Below are positions 1 to 7,279 of a stretch of 8,209 nt of DNA, in pieces; the first letter of the stretch is position 1, and each line of letters starts with the position of its first letter. Source of the stretch: CAYMEK01 sp964389305 (GTDB taxonomy: Bacteria > Spirochaetota > Spirochaetia > SZUA-6 > DRHE01); NCBI GenBank assembly GCA_964389305.1, contig CAYMEK010000105.1, positions 1-8,209 on the forward strand. Direction: 5' to 3'. The notes beneath the pieces are model-generated. The model ran no database searches, was not told the origin of the DNA, and worked only from the letters and a program-made list of their open reading frames with translations. A program made the position numbers and the translations under genes.

Positions 1-517
1 CGCATCTCCCGCATCAAGATCATCAGCCGCATCGCCACGGTCTACGTCGAGGTGGTCCGGGGCATCCCTCTGCTGGTCCAGCTATTCTATATCTACTACG
101 CTCTGGGCAGGATCGTTCGGGTTCCCCGGCTGGTGGCGGCTGTGACGGCCATGACCGTCTGCTACGGCGCCTATCTCGGCGAGATCTTTCGGGCCGGTAT
201 CCAGTCCATCCCCAAGGGACAGATGGAGGCGGCCCTGGCCCTGGGCATGTCCAGGGCCCAGGCAATGCGGCGCATCATCCTGCCCCAGACCGTGAAGGTC
301 GTGCTGCCCCCGGTGGGCAACGAGTTCATCGCTTTGCTGAAAGACTCCTCCCTGGTCTCGATCCTGGCAGTGGCGGACCTGCTGCGGCGGGGCCGCGAGT
401 TCGCCTCCAAGACCTTCTACTACTTCGAGACCTACACCGTGGTGGCGCTGGTATACCTGGTAATGACCCTGTTCTTCTCCAAGCTCGTTTCTTTAATGGA
501 AGAGAGGTTGAACCGCC

Positions 518-531
<14 letters not shown>
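1..531 (+). CDS. Polar amino acid ABC transporter permease (HisM/GlnP family), 5' truncated
   Basis: Inner-membrane permease of a polar amino acid uptake (PAAT/HAAT) transporter, which forms the channel through which substrate passes after delivery by a periplasmic binding protein. The frame is open from base 1, so the gene starts upstream; 176 residues are visible against a usual 215-250, so about 40-70 N-terminal residues are missing. Visible hallmarks are YVEVVRGIPLLVQLF near the start, which is the family's conserved Y-hE-hRGTPLLVQ segment. There is also a clear EAA loop, EAALALGMSRAQAMRRIILPQ, at visible residues 63-83, followed by PPVGNEFIALLKDSSLVS. The EAA loop docks on the ATPase. 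Hydrophobic segments include YTVVALVYLVMTLFF near the C-terminus. The stop overlaps the start of the ATPase gene by 14 bp, which indicates translational coupling. The substrate cannot be read from the permease alone, and the binding protein gene is outside the window. Confidence 0.95.
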
Positions 532-1264
<733 letters not shown>

Positions 1265-1277
1265 AGGGTGCGCTGGA

Positions 1278-1317
1278 CATCCGGGATAGAGCGCTTTCAT
1301 CCGGGATAACACGCTTT
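1278..1317 (+). repeat. Two tandem copies of a 20-bp unit in the spacer before the ACT gene
   Basis: CATCCGGGATAGAGCGCTTT (1278-1297) is followed directly by CATCCGGGATAACACGCTTT (1298-1317). The copies match at 17 of 20 positions, with the mismatches confined to positions 12-14. In addition, GCGCTGGACA occurs at 1270-1279, at the edge of the first copy, and again at 1339-1348, where it overlaps the proposed -35 box. The arrangement could be a pair of regulator sites in helical phase (20 bp is about two turns) or a slippage duplication. No protein is known to bind it. Confidence 0.6.
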
Positions 1318-1342
1318 CCCGCCGGCGCTGCTCCTGGCGCGC

Positions 1343-1371
1343 TGGACAGCCGAAACACATCTCTATACAAT
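1343..1371 (+). promoter_or_regulatory. Sigma70-like promoter for the ACT-domain gene
   Basis: TGGACA at 1343-1348 (5 of 6 to TTGACA) and TACAAT at 1366-1371 (5 of 6 to TATAAT) are separated by exactly 17 bp. The predicted transcript would begin near 1378, about 17 nt before the ATG at 1395. This suggests that the ACT gene and its downstream neighbour are expressed separately from the ABC transporter, although no convincing terminator follows the ATPase gene. Confidence 0.55.
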
Positions 1372-1394
1372 CCTATTCCGGGCATGGGAACAGC

Positions 1395-1940
1395 ATGAAA
1401 GCGTACGCAATCTTAACAGCTATCGGCAGCGACCGGGTCGGGATCGTGGACGACCTGACAACCTCGATTCTCGACAAGGACTGCAACATCGAGGAGAGCC
1501 GCATGTCCGTGCTCGGCGGGGAGTTCGCGGTGATGCTGCTGCTGTCCGGGGAGACCTCAGGCATCCAGGCCCTGGCCTCCGAAGTGCCGGACCTGGAGAA
1601 GAAGCTCGATCTGCGCGTTACGATCAAAGAGACCGTAGCGCCGAGAACCGATTCCAGACTGCGACCCTACCTGATCGAATCCGTGTCCCTCGATACTCCC
1701 GGCATTGTTCACTCGATCACTTCCCTGCTGCGCAAGCACAGCATCAACATCGAGGACCTCGAAACCGACACCACGGCCGCCCCTTGGACGGGAGCGCCCA
1801 TGTTCATAATGCGCGGCCGGCTCAGCATCCCGCCCTCCATCTCCCTGGCCACACTGAGGGAGGAACTGGAGGGGCTGGAGGCGGAGCAGAATTTGGATGT
1901 GAAGCTGACCCCGATCACCGTCACCCAGATAGAGTTCTAG
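1395..1940 (+). CDS. Two-ACT-domain protein, GcvR-like amino-acid-sensing regulator
   Basis: Probable cytosolic regulatory protein of 181 residues built from two ACT domains, the length and layout of the glycine cleavage repressor GcvR. The first ACT domain covers residues 1-75 and begins AYAILTAIGSDRVGIVDDLT, with the loop DRVGIV typical of the ligand-binding turn. The second covers about 94-178 and carries SLDTPGIVHSITSLLRKHSINIEDLETDT, then APMFIMRGRLSIP, matching the GcvR pattern of DxPGIV, NIxxLxTxT and PMFxxxxxxxxP. In enterobacteria GcvR binds GcvA and responds to glycine; whether that partner exists here is unknown. The start is ATG at 1395, with only a weak upstream GGGA at about 1386-1389. 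There is no DNA-binding domain, so action would be through protein contact. Its position after an amino acid importer suggests a link to amino acid supply. Confidence 0.85.
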   Translation: MKAYAILTAIGSDRVGIVDDLTTSILDKDCNIEESRMSVLGGEFAVMLLLSGETSGIQALASEVPDLEKKLDLRVTIKETVAPRTDSRLRPYLIESVSLDTPGIVHSITSLLRKHSINIEDLETDTTAAPWTGAPMFIMRGRLSIPPSISLATLREELEGLEAEQNLDVKLTPITVTQIEF

Positions 1941-1970
1941 TTCCGGATTGACCGCTCTTTTACTGCACTC

Positions 1971-2585
1971 ATGGATATCGGAAACCTGTCAGATGCGGAC
2001 AAATACCTTCTCTACGGGCTCCTGCTCAAGAAGAAACGCTCCCCGGCCCAGGAGAAAAAAATCTTCCATATCATGCGCAGCTCTCTGGATCTCGACGGCA
2101 GGATCGAAGCCATACTGGATTTACAGGAAGACGGCAGCCCACGATCTCCGCACCGCCGGGATCGTGCCGGCCGCCCCGAGCGGGCAGCCGGCGGCGGCAG
2201 AGGCGGCCCCAAGGCAGCCGGAAAACGAGCCGGTGCCCTGGTGGTCGACGTCTATCCTGAGCTCACCAGGCTGTTGAAAAAAAGCTCCTTGAAGCGCAGG
2301 CTGGTCTTTACCCGCATAGGCGAAAGCTTCGATGCGGTTCATCTGCTTCGCAAGCTGGAAACCAGGCTGATCGTGCTCAACGAGACCCTGTCCGACGGAG
2401 AGCTTGGGCATTTTTTCGAGATCTGCAATGCCATTCAGCCGGGTATAAAGGTCATCTTCCTGAGCTCGCCGCCGCGCCGTCTGCCCGCTGATTCGCAGTT
2501 TCGCCGCGCGGTGCGCTTCGTGCCCAAACCCTTGAACATCAGCCGGCTGGAAGCGACGGCCTGGGAGCTGCTCGAGCTGAACTAG
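1971..2585 (+). CDS. Small protein with a degenerate receiver-like C-terminal domain
   Basis: A 204-residue protein that I do not recognise as a named family. Residues 1-54 are a charged helical segment (LSDADKYLLYGLLLKKK). Residues 55-88 form a low-complexity Arg/Gly/Ala linker. Residues 89-204 have the pattern of a response-regulator receiver: ALVVDVYPELTRLL at strand 1, LIVLNETL at strand 3, KVIFLSSPP at strand 4 and FVPKPLN at strand 5. Asn137 replaces the phosphoacceptor Asp and Val94 replaces the second acidic residue, while Asp93, Ser165 and Lys186 are kept. It therefore probably cannot be phosphorylated normally and may act as a constitutive or protein-binding pseudo-receiver. It starts 30 bp after the ACT gene in the same frame, with no clear ribosome binding site, so translation may be coupled. 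The linker may hide two compensating frameshifts (see findings). Confidence 0.7.
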   Translation: MDIGNLSDADKYLLYGLLLKKKRSPAQEKKIFHIMRSSLDLDGRIEAILDLQEDGSPRSPHRRDRAGRPERAAGGGRGGPKAAGKRAGALVVDVYPELTRLLKKSSLKRRLVFTRIGESFDAVHLLRKLETRLIVLNETLSDGELGHFFEICNAIQPGIKVIFLSSPPRRLPADSQFRRAVRFVPKPLNISRLEATAWELLELN

Positions 2586-4321
2586 CGGTACAGAGAGGAA
2601 AGCTCCTGGTACTTTTCCGGATCGAGAAGGTTTTTCAAGAGCTCCATCCGGGAGGCAAGCTCCATTTCGAACCTGCGCTCCTTGCCCAGAAAGAAATAGA
2701 CGAAGCGATCCTGGAACAGCACACCGGCCGTGAAACAGAAGGACACCGCCGAGGAGAGGGCCTCGACAACGGTCTTGCCCTCCAGGAAGGGGCTTTTCTC
2801 GATCTTCCGCTGCCCATGGGGCAGGCGGAACGGCTTGCCCTGCAGAATCGTCGGCTCCAAGGGTTCGTCTTCCCCTGCCATGGCGGGCCCAAGGTCGAGG
2901 CTCAAAACTTTGGCCAGGCTCTTGCCGAGATCCACCAGGTCGGCAACGCCTTCGTCTATGAGCTGGACAAACTCGGACTCGTTGCCGATCGCGCCGATCC
3001 GGTTGTTCTTGAGCTGCAGATAGCGATCAAGGGGAAACTTGCTGAAATGAAACGGTCCTTTTCGCAGCTTCTCGATCATACCGCCCAGCCTGGCCAGCTC
3101 CAGCTCGTAGAATGATCGGGAGAAAATGGCGCTTCGGCCGACCGAGGCGATCTGAATCTTCCCGCTCAGCAGCGGGAAATACAGCCGGTAGAAAGCCTGG
3201 AACAACCGCAGGATGAACAGGAGGAGGTTCTGCTTGTCCGCCTCATAATTCCGATCTTCCTTCCCTTTGTCCGCTCGGTACAATCTGCGCAGGATCGCGT
3301 CGCTCGTATTTCCCTGGCCGTCGAGGTCAAGGTAGCTGTTCAGACGCCGTACTTCCTGCAGCTGACTGTGGAGCTTCTTGATAGATTCGACGGAATCGCG
3401 GCTGTAGGTTTCGATGCGTTCCCGTACCTCCGGATCGCATTCGAACTCCCGGCCGTTCACTGTCTCGCCCAGACCAGGCCGCATTAAATCGGACAGGGAA
3501 AGCAGACGGCGGTGCCGGACTATATTCAAACCTACCAGGCAATTGTACAGCGAGGGAAGTGCGGCGTCCCTGGCCAGGATCTTGAAGGCCAGATTCTGAG
3601 CCTCTATTCCCTCCTCCTCGTCCTCGCCCTGTTTCTTATATACGAGCGCCAGGGAGCTCAGAATCGAGTTCAGGTAGTTGGAGCGGTAATGCAGAATCAG
3701 GAACAGGATTTCGATCCGCTTGAGCTTGTCGATCAGATCCCGGCTTCGGTAGTTGAGATGCACAAAATCAAAAACCAGAATTCTCTCGCAGAGTTGTTTT
3801 AGAGTTCGAACCAGGTTGTACTGCAGCGGGGTGAGATGCAGCCAGCCGTGATCGTTGACCAGCTTGAGCCGGGAGGAGAGCTCAACCGCCCAGTGTTGGA
3901 GGCTGCGGACCAGGAAGCCCTGCAGACCTCGAGTGATCCGTACGCCCGGCGGGAAAAAGCCGGTCTCCAGTACGTGGGTCTTGTTGCCGAAATCCCGAAT
4001 TCGCCTCATCTCACGGAACAGGAAAGCCAAGTAGCCTGCACTTTTCTGCGGCACCTTGATGGATTGACGAATTTTAGCCGACCGCCGCCTCGCCGCTTGC
4101 CAGTAGGCACGGCGTACGATCTGTTCTATCTCTTCGCTGTTTTGTTTTTCGTCGATCTCACGAATCCGTTCGATCTTCTGCGGGATACGCAGATCGCTGG
4201 CCAGGATCCTGTCCACGGCCCGCTTGCTCTCCTCATCCCGCTGCCGCTGCAGCAGCCGGCCGAGACTGATGTGCTCGTCAGCTTCTCTATCTATCTCGCG
4301 GTGGGCAACGAGTTCCCTCAT
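2582..4321 (-). CDS. Large helical protein of unknown function, third gene of the phosphorelay operon
   Basis: A 579-residue protein that I cannot assign to a family. It is rich in Arg, Glu, Leu and Lys, is predicted to be almost all helical, and has no signal peptide. The first 90 residues are strongly charged (REIDREADEHISLGRLLQRQ) and could form a coiled coil. Hydrophobic stretches such as RIEILFLILHY (around residue 205) and LLLFILRLFQAFYRLYFPLL (around residue 380) contain charged or polar residues and look amphipathic or buried rather than membrane-spanning. An acidic EDEEEG patch lies around residue 238. The C-terminal 60 residues (VVEALSSAVSFCFTAGVLFQ) are less charged. The start is ATG with an excellent Shine-Dalgarno 7 nt upstream. 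It lies 20 nt after the HPt gene in the same operon, so a role as target, scaffold or modulator of the phosphorelay is an inference from position only. Its 3' end overlaps the convergent gene by 4 bp. Confidence 0.85.
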   Translation of the reverse strand: MRELVAHREIDREADEHISLGRLLQRQRDEESKRAVDRILASDLRIPQKIERIREIDEKQNSEEIEQIVRRAYWQAARRRSAKIRQSIKVPQKSAGYLAFLFREMRRIRDFGNKTHVLETGFFPPGVRITRGLQGFLVRSLQHWAVELSSRLKLVNDHGWLHLTPLQYNLVRTLKQLCERILVFDFVHLNYRSRDLIDKLKRIEILFLILHYRSNYLNSILSSLALVYKKQGEDEEEGIEAQNLAFKILARDAALPSLYNCLVGLNIVRHRRLLSLSDLMRPGLGETVNGREFECDPEVRERIETYSRDSVESIKKLHSQLQEVRRLNSYLDLDGQGNTSDAILRRLYRADKGKEDRNYEADKQNLLLFILRLFQAFYRLYFPLLSGKIQIASVGRSAIFSRSFYELELARLGGMIEKLRKGPFHFSKFPLDRYLQLKNNRIGAIGNESEFVQLIDEGVADLVDLGKSLAKVLSLDLGPAMAGEDEPLEPTILQGKPFRLPHGQRKIEKSPFLEGKTVVEALSSAVSFCFTAGVLFQDRFVYFFLGKERRFEMELASRMELLKNLLDPEKYQELSSLYR

Positions 4322-4328
4322 GATATAA

Positions 4329-4337
4329 CTCCTCCCC
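4329..4337 (-). promoter_or_regulatory. Strong ribosome binding site of the 579-residue protein
   Basis: Read on the minus strand, GGGGAGGAG ends 7 nt before the ATG at 4321-4319. This near-ideal Shine-Dalgarno fixes the start and suggests the protein is made in good amounts independently of coupling with the HPt gene. Confidence 0.8.
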
Positions 4338-4341
4338 TGTA

Positions 4342-4662
4342 TCAGGCCGGGCCCAGCCCGTCCTGGATCGTTTTCAACTCCCTGCTAATTGCCGCCACCT
4401 GCTGCTCGAGCCCTCCGAAGTTGCCCCCTGCTGCGCTCTTTTCAACCGCCAGGGCCGCCTCGGCGATGGCCGTAAGCTCCAGGTTGGCCGCCGCGCCCTT
4501 GATATGATGGGCAAGCCGGGCGGCCGCTTCGGCATCCCGATCCGTGAGCGCCTGCTCCAGAGCGCGGAGGTCCTGCATCGTGCTTTTCAGAAACGTCCGT
4601 ACTAAATGTAGCACTCCCTCCTCGTCGAGTCCAAGATCATCGGCCAGGATGCTCAAGTCCAT
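4342..4662 (-). CDS. Stand-alone HPt phosphotransfer protein
   Basis: A 106-residue single-domain histidine phosphotransfer protein that would shuttle phosphate between receiver domains in a phosphorelay. The signature LAHHIKGAAANL at residues 50-61 matches the HPt consensus AHxLKGxAxxL, making His52 the likely phosphorylated residue, with Lys55 and Gly56 in the expected positions. The rest fits a four-helix bundle: helices around LHLVRTFLKSTMQDLRALEQAL, DAEAAARLAHHIKG, LTAIAEAALAVEKSA and LEQQVAAISRELKTI. It starts with ATG, preceded by AGAGG, 12 nt after the stop of the hybrid kinase gene. The adjacent kinase ends in a receiver domain but lacks its own HPt domain, so this protein most likely accepts phosphate from its Asp584. 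Confidence 0.95.
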   Translation of the reverse strand: MDLSILADDLGLDEEGVLHLVRTFLKSTMQDLRALEQALTDRDAEAAARLAHHIKGAAANLELTAIAEAALAVEKSAAGGNFGGLEQQVAAISRELKTIQDGLGPA

Positions 4663-4674
4663 GCCGCTGCCTCT

Positions 4675-6636
4675 CTAGCCCTCGGGGCCCAGGATCTCAT
4701 CGATACTAGCCGCCAGACTTTCCAGGCTGAACGGTTTCTGGATGAACCCATTTGCCTCCAGGCTGAGCAGCCTGTCCGCCTCCCCCCGGATGCTGTAGCC
4801 GCTGCAGACCAGGACTTTCACGGCAGGATCGAGGCTCCTCAGCTCCTTAAACACCTCGCTTCCCCCCATGCCCGGCATGACCACGTCGAGAATCACCAGC
4901 GAGATCTCCTGCCGTTTCTCACGGTAGATCGCCAGCGCTTCCTCTCCCGTGCCTGTGGCGATTGTTTCGAAATGCAGCTTATCCAGTATCTCCGCGGCCA
5001 CCTTGCGAACCGACTGCTCGTCATCGATCAGCAGCACGGTGCCGCGGCTCACGCGAGCCTGTTGACTCTCTGCCGGTTCTTTGCCGCTTCCGCCGCTCCA
5101 TTTCGCCGTCCTGCGCGTAACAGGCAGATAGATGGTGAACGTCGATCCCTTGCCGATCTCGGAGTCCACCTCGATATACCCTCCGTGCCCTTTCACCGTT
5201 CCATATACGGAGGCAAGGCCCAGACCCGTGCCGCGACCCATCTCTTTGGTGGTAAAAAAAGGCTCGAAGATGCGCTCCCGGGTTTCGGCATCCATCCCGG
5301 TCCCCGTATCGTGGACCGAGATCCGCAGATACCGTCCCTGCCGGGGAGTGAAGATCTCACTGGAAATTTCTTCATAGCCCACGTTGCGGATTTCGATCTC
5401 GAGTTTTCCGCTCCCGGGCATCGCATCCCCGGCATTGAGGAGCAGATTCAATATCATCTGCTCGATCTGCCCGGCGTCGCCCTCGAAAAGATCCAGCTCC
5501 GGATCGTGCCGGATTTCGATCGAGATCTCTTTGCGCGTACGCCCGAATGCCTCTACGGTTTCTCTGATAAGCTGATTGAGATCGAGCAGCCGGATCTCGA
5601 ACCTCCCCTTGCGGGAGTAGCCAAGCAGCTGTCCGGTCAGCCGCTTGGCGCTCTGCACCTGCCTCAATATCTCCTCGAGCCGCTCGTAATGGGGATGGGT
5701 AGGCTGGAGGTCCATGGCAATGATATCAGCGTTTCCCTGTATCACGGTCAGAAGGTTGTTGAAATCGTGAGCCACCCCGGCCGCCAGCGTGCCGATTGAT
5801 TCCAGACGCTGAGCTTGGCGCAGCTGCTCTTCGAATCGTTTTCTCTCCGTGGTATCCATCAGCAAGACGATCGCTTTTCGGCCATCCTCCCGGATGGGGT
5901 AAACCCGCAGCTCGAGCTGTCTCTCGGCCAGCCGGACTTCGATTCCCGGCACACCGGCTGTAGCGGGCGCGCCGCTGCTTTCCAGCACCCCCTGAAGATG
6001 CGAGGCCAGCCGCCGCCGGTCCGGCTCATCGAAAAGATCCACCAGGCGGGCCGAAAGCAGTTGCTCTTCGCGACGGCCGGTGATATCCAGGGCCGCCACG
6101 TTGGCATACACAATGCGTCCCTGAACGTTGATCTCGATAATCCCTTCGTTCATGCTGGCCAGAACGACTTCGAAGTGGTGCTTCAGGGAAAGCAGCTCGC
6201 TGGTGATCTCCCGAGCGTGGATGTCCTCCAGGCCTCTGACTTCGTCGCTCCTGTAGGTAAAGCCGCTTTTCTTGGCCTCCTCGAGAACGGCGAGTATATG
6301 GCCGGCCATTTTCCTGAAGGGTCCCTTCGCGATGCAGGCGTTGGCCTGGCACGCTTCTATGGGAACGGCCATTTCCGCGGCAGTGGCCGATAGAACCACC
6401 AGGAACGCCTCCCGGTGTTCGGGCCTGCTGCGCACGATGCGGCACAAGGTCTGTCCGTCTATATTGGGCATGATCAGATCGACGAACATCACCCTGGGCC
6501 GGTGCTCGCGCAGGATATCCACGGCGGCCAGCCCGTCCTCCGCGGTGAGAACAGTATAACCCTCCCCGGCGAGTAGCTGGGACAGGTATTCCCTGACCAG
6601 GGGATGGTTGTCCACGACCAGTACTTCAGTAGCCAA
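4675..6636 (-). CDS. Hybrid histidine kinase, REC-PAS-HisKA-HATPase-REC
   Basis: Cytosolic hybrid sensor kinase of 653 residues with no membrane segments. An N-terminal receiver (1-120) has phosphoacceptor Asp53 in FVDLIMP and Lys104. A helical linker follows, then a PAS domain (about 154-268) with GRIVYANVAALDITGR. The HisKA domain has His290 in AAGVAHDFNNLL. The ATPase domain shows the N-box at Asn401 (NAGDAMP), DTGTGMD (443-449), FEPFFTTK (457-464) and GRGTGLGLA (467-475). A second receiver (531-650) has IDDE, Asp584 in LDVVMP and Lys634 in QKPF. The start is TTG at 6636-6634, forced because strand 1 of the receiver begins at once (VLVVD), with AGAGAG about 13-18 nt upstream. It probably passes phosphate His290 to Asp584 to the HPt encoded next, and its N-terminal receiver may be an input from another kinase or a relay end point. 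The PAS ligand is unknown. Confidence 0.96.
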   Translation of the reverse strand: MATEVLVVDNHPLVREYLSQLLAGEGYTVLTAEDGLAAVDILREHRPRVMFVDLIMPNIDGQTLCRIVRSRPEHREAFLVVLSATAAEMAVPIEACQANACIAKGPFRKMAGHILAVLEEAKKSGFTYRSDEVRGLEDIHAREITSELLSLKHHFEVVLASMNEGIIEINVQGRIVYANVAALDITGRREEQLLSARLVDLFDEPDRRRLASHLQGVLESSGAPATAGVPGIEVRLAERQLELRVYPIREDGRKAIVLLMDTTERKRFEEQLRQAQRLESIGTLAAGVAHDFNNLLTVIQGNADIIAMDLQPTHPHYERLEEILRQVQSAKRLTGQLLGYSRKGRFEIRLLDLNQLIRETVEAFGRTRKEISIEIRHDPELDLFEGDAGQIEQMILNLLLNAGDAMPGSGKLEIEIRNVGYEEISSEIFTPRQGRYLRISVHDTGTGMDAETRERIFEPFFTTKEMGRGTGLGLASVYGTVKGHGGYIEVDSEIGKGSTFTIYLPVTRRTAKWSGGSGKEPAESQQARVSRGTVLLIDDEQSVRKVAAEILDKLHFETIATGTGEEALAIYREKRQEISLVILDVVMPGMGGSEVFKELRSLDPAVKVLVCSGYSIRGEADRLLSLEANGFIQKPFSLESLAASIDEILGPEG

Positions 6637-6679
6637 AAATGTCTGCTCTCTCTTTATTGGGTAATATGATTATCTTACA

Positions 6680-6707
6680 ATGATAGCCATTTATTGCCGT
6701 GTTTCAA
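6680..6707 (-). promoter_or_regulatory. Sigma70-like promoter for the hybrid kinase operon
   Basis: On the minus strand TTGAAA (6707-6702, 5 of 6 to consensus) is followed after 16 bp by TATCAT (6685-6680, 5 of 6). Transcription would start near 6673, giving a leader of about 37 nt before the TTG start at 6636. The promoter lies in the AT-rich spacer after the XRE gene, so the kinase operon need not depend on read-through from it. Confidence 0.5.
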
Positions 6708-6723
6708 CTATATCTATTCTATT

Positions 6724-7242
6724 TCAGTCTACCGTTTCCAAGTCAGCCCATTCATCCTTGACTTCAACTTTCTGCTCATAAACATTAAGGACAATTCGGT
6801 TCAAAAGGTCTTTGCTCTTCTCTTTGTCTTTCCGCGTCATTTTGCTGTCTTCTATCTGTTTTGCCAGAATTGTTAGAATATCTGTTAGTTTTTCCATTCG
6901 GTCCGCAATTTCGTCAGGCTCATGCCGGTAGATTGACTCAGTAACAGCAAGAATTCTTCGTAGCTGGTCTTCACTAAGTTCCAGCAGTAATCGCGTAACT
7001 TCTGTTATCAACGGGTTTTCTTTTCTAAAGTCAAACGGCGTTTCTCTCCCGTCAACGAGAAATTCTACTGATACCCCTAAAGTGTCTGCAATTGCTAAGG
7101 CCCGGTCTGCTGGTGGAATTCGACCATATTTTTCCCATGAGTTCCATGTACTCGGTTTGATTCCTGCTTGCTCAAGTAGCCATGGGCGTTTTCTCTCCAG
7201 CTCAATTAATCTGACATGGACACGCTTGTAGAATGGCTCCAT
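6724..7242 (-). CDS. XRE-family helix-turn-helix transcriptional regulator
   Basis: A 172-residue DNA-binding regulator with a CI/Cro-type helix-turn-helix in its N-terminal third. LLEQAGIKPSTWNSWEKYGRIPPADRALAIADTLGVSVEFLVDGRE (residues 22-67) gives the recognition region around STWNSW and the characteristic ending LGVSVEFLVDG. The C-terminal part (70-172) is helical and charged (EDQLRRILAVTES, DILTILAKQIEDSKM), with no peptidase or known ligand domain, and could mediate dimerisation. The ATG at 7242-7240 has no Shine-Dalgarno upstream, and a candidate promoter places the transcript start almost at the ATG, so the message may be leaderless. It is divergent from the STAS gene across 133 bp containing an inverted repeat, which suggests autoregulation and control of the neighbour. 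Codon use is clearly AT-richer than in the kinase operon to its left. Confidence 0.9.
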   Translation of the reverse strand: MEPFYKRVHVRLIELERKRPWLLEQAGIKPSTWNSWEKYGRIPPADRALAIADTLGVSVEFLVDGRETPFDFRKENPLITEVTRLLLELSEDQLRRILAVTESIYRHEPDEIADRMEKLTDILTILAKQIEDSKMTRKDKEKSKDLLNRIVLNVYEQKVEVKDEWADLETVD

Positions 7243-7250
7243 AGTTCTAA

Positions 7251-7279
7251 AATTTAGCTGAAAAAAAGCAAAAAATCCA
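7251..7279 (-). promoter_or_regulatory. Candidate promoter of the XRE regulator
   Basis: On the minus strand TGGATT (7279-7274) and TAAATT (7256-7251) are separated by 17 bp. Both are only partial matches to sigma70 boxes, and AT-rich DNA gives such hits by chance. The -35 hexamer lies inside the left arm of the inverted repeat. Transcription would begin near 7244, at or next to the ATG at 7242, which fits the absence of a ribosome binding site. Confidence 0.35.

Noticed and set aside
1318..1342. GC-rich possible hairpin as terminator of the transporter operon
   Set aside because: Pairing between CGCC and GGCG segments is short and no T-tract follows, so it does not qualify as an intrinsic terminator.
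1948..2277. Separate 109-residue gene in another frame over the start of the pseudo-receiver gene
   Set aside because: Only its linker part looks protein-like; the beginning and end do not. It is better explained as a possible frameshift within one gene.
3836..4507. Long plus-strand open frame opposite the 579-residue and HPt genes
   Set aside because: It is antisense to two well-supported genes, its product has no recognisable domain, and long antisense frames are expected in GC-rich DNA.
4972..6393. Plus-strand open frames of 275 and 192 residues opposite the hybrid kinase
   Set aside because: The minus-strand kinase shows all catalytic motifs across this stretch; these are mirror frames without their own ribosome binding sites or domains.
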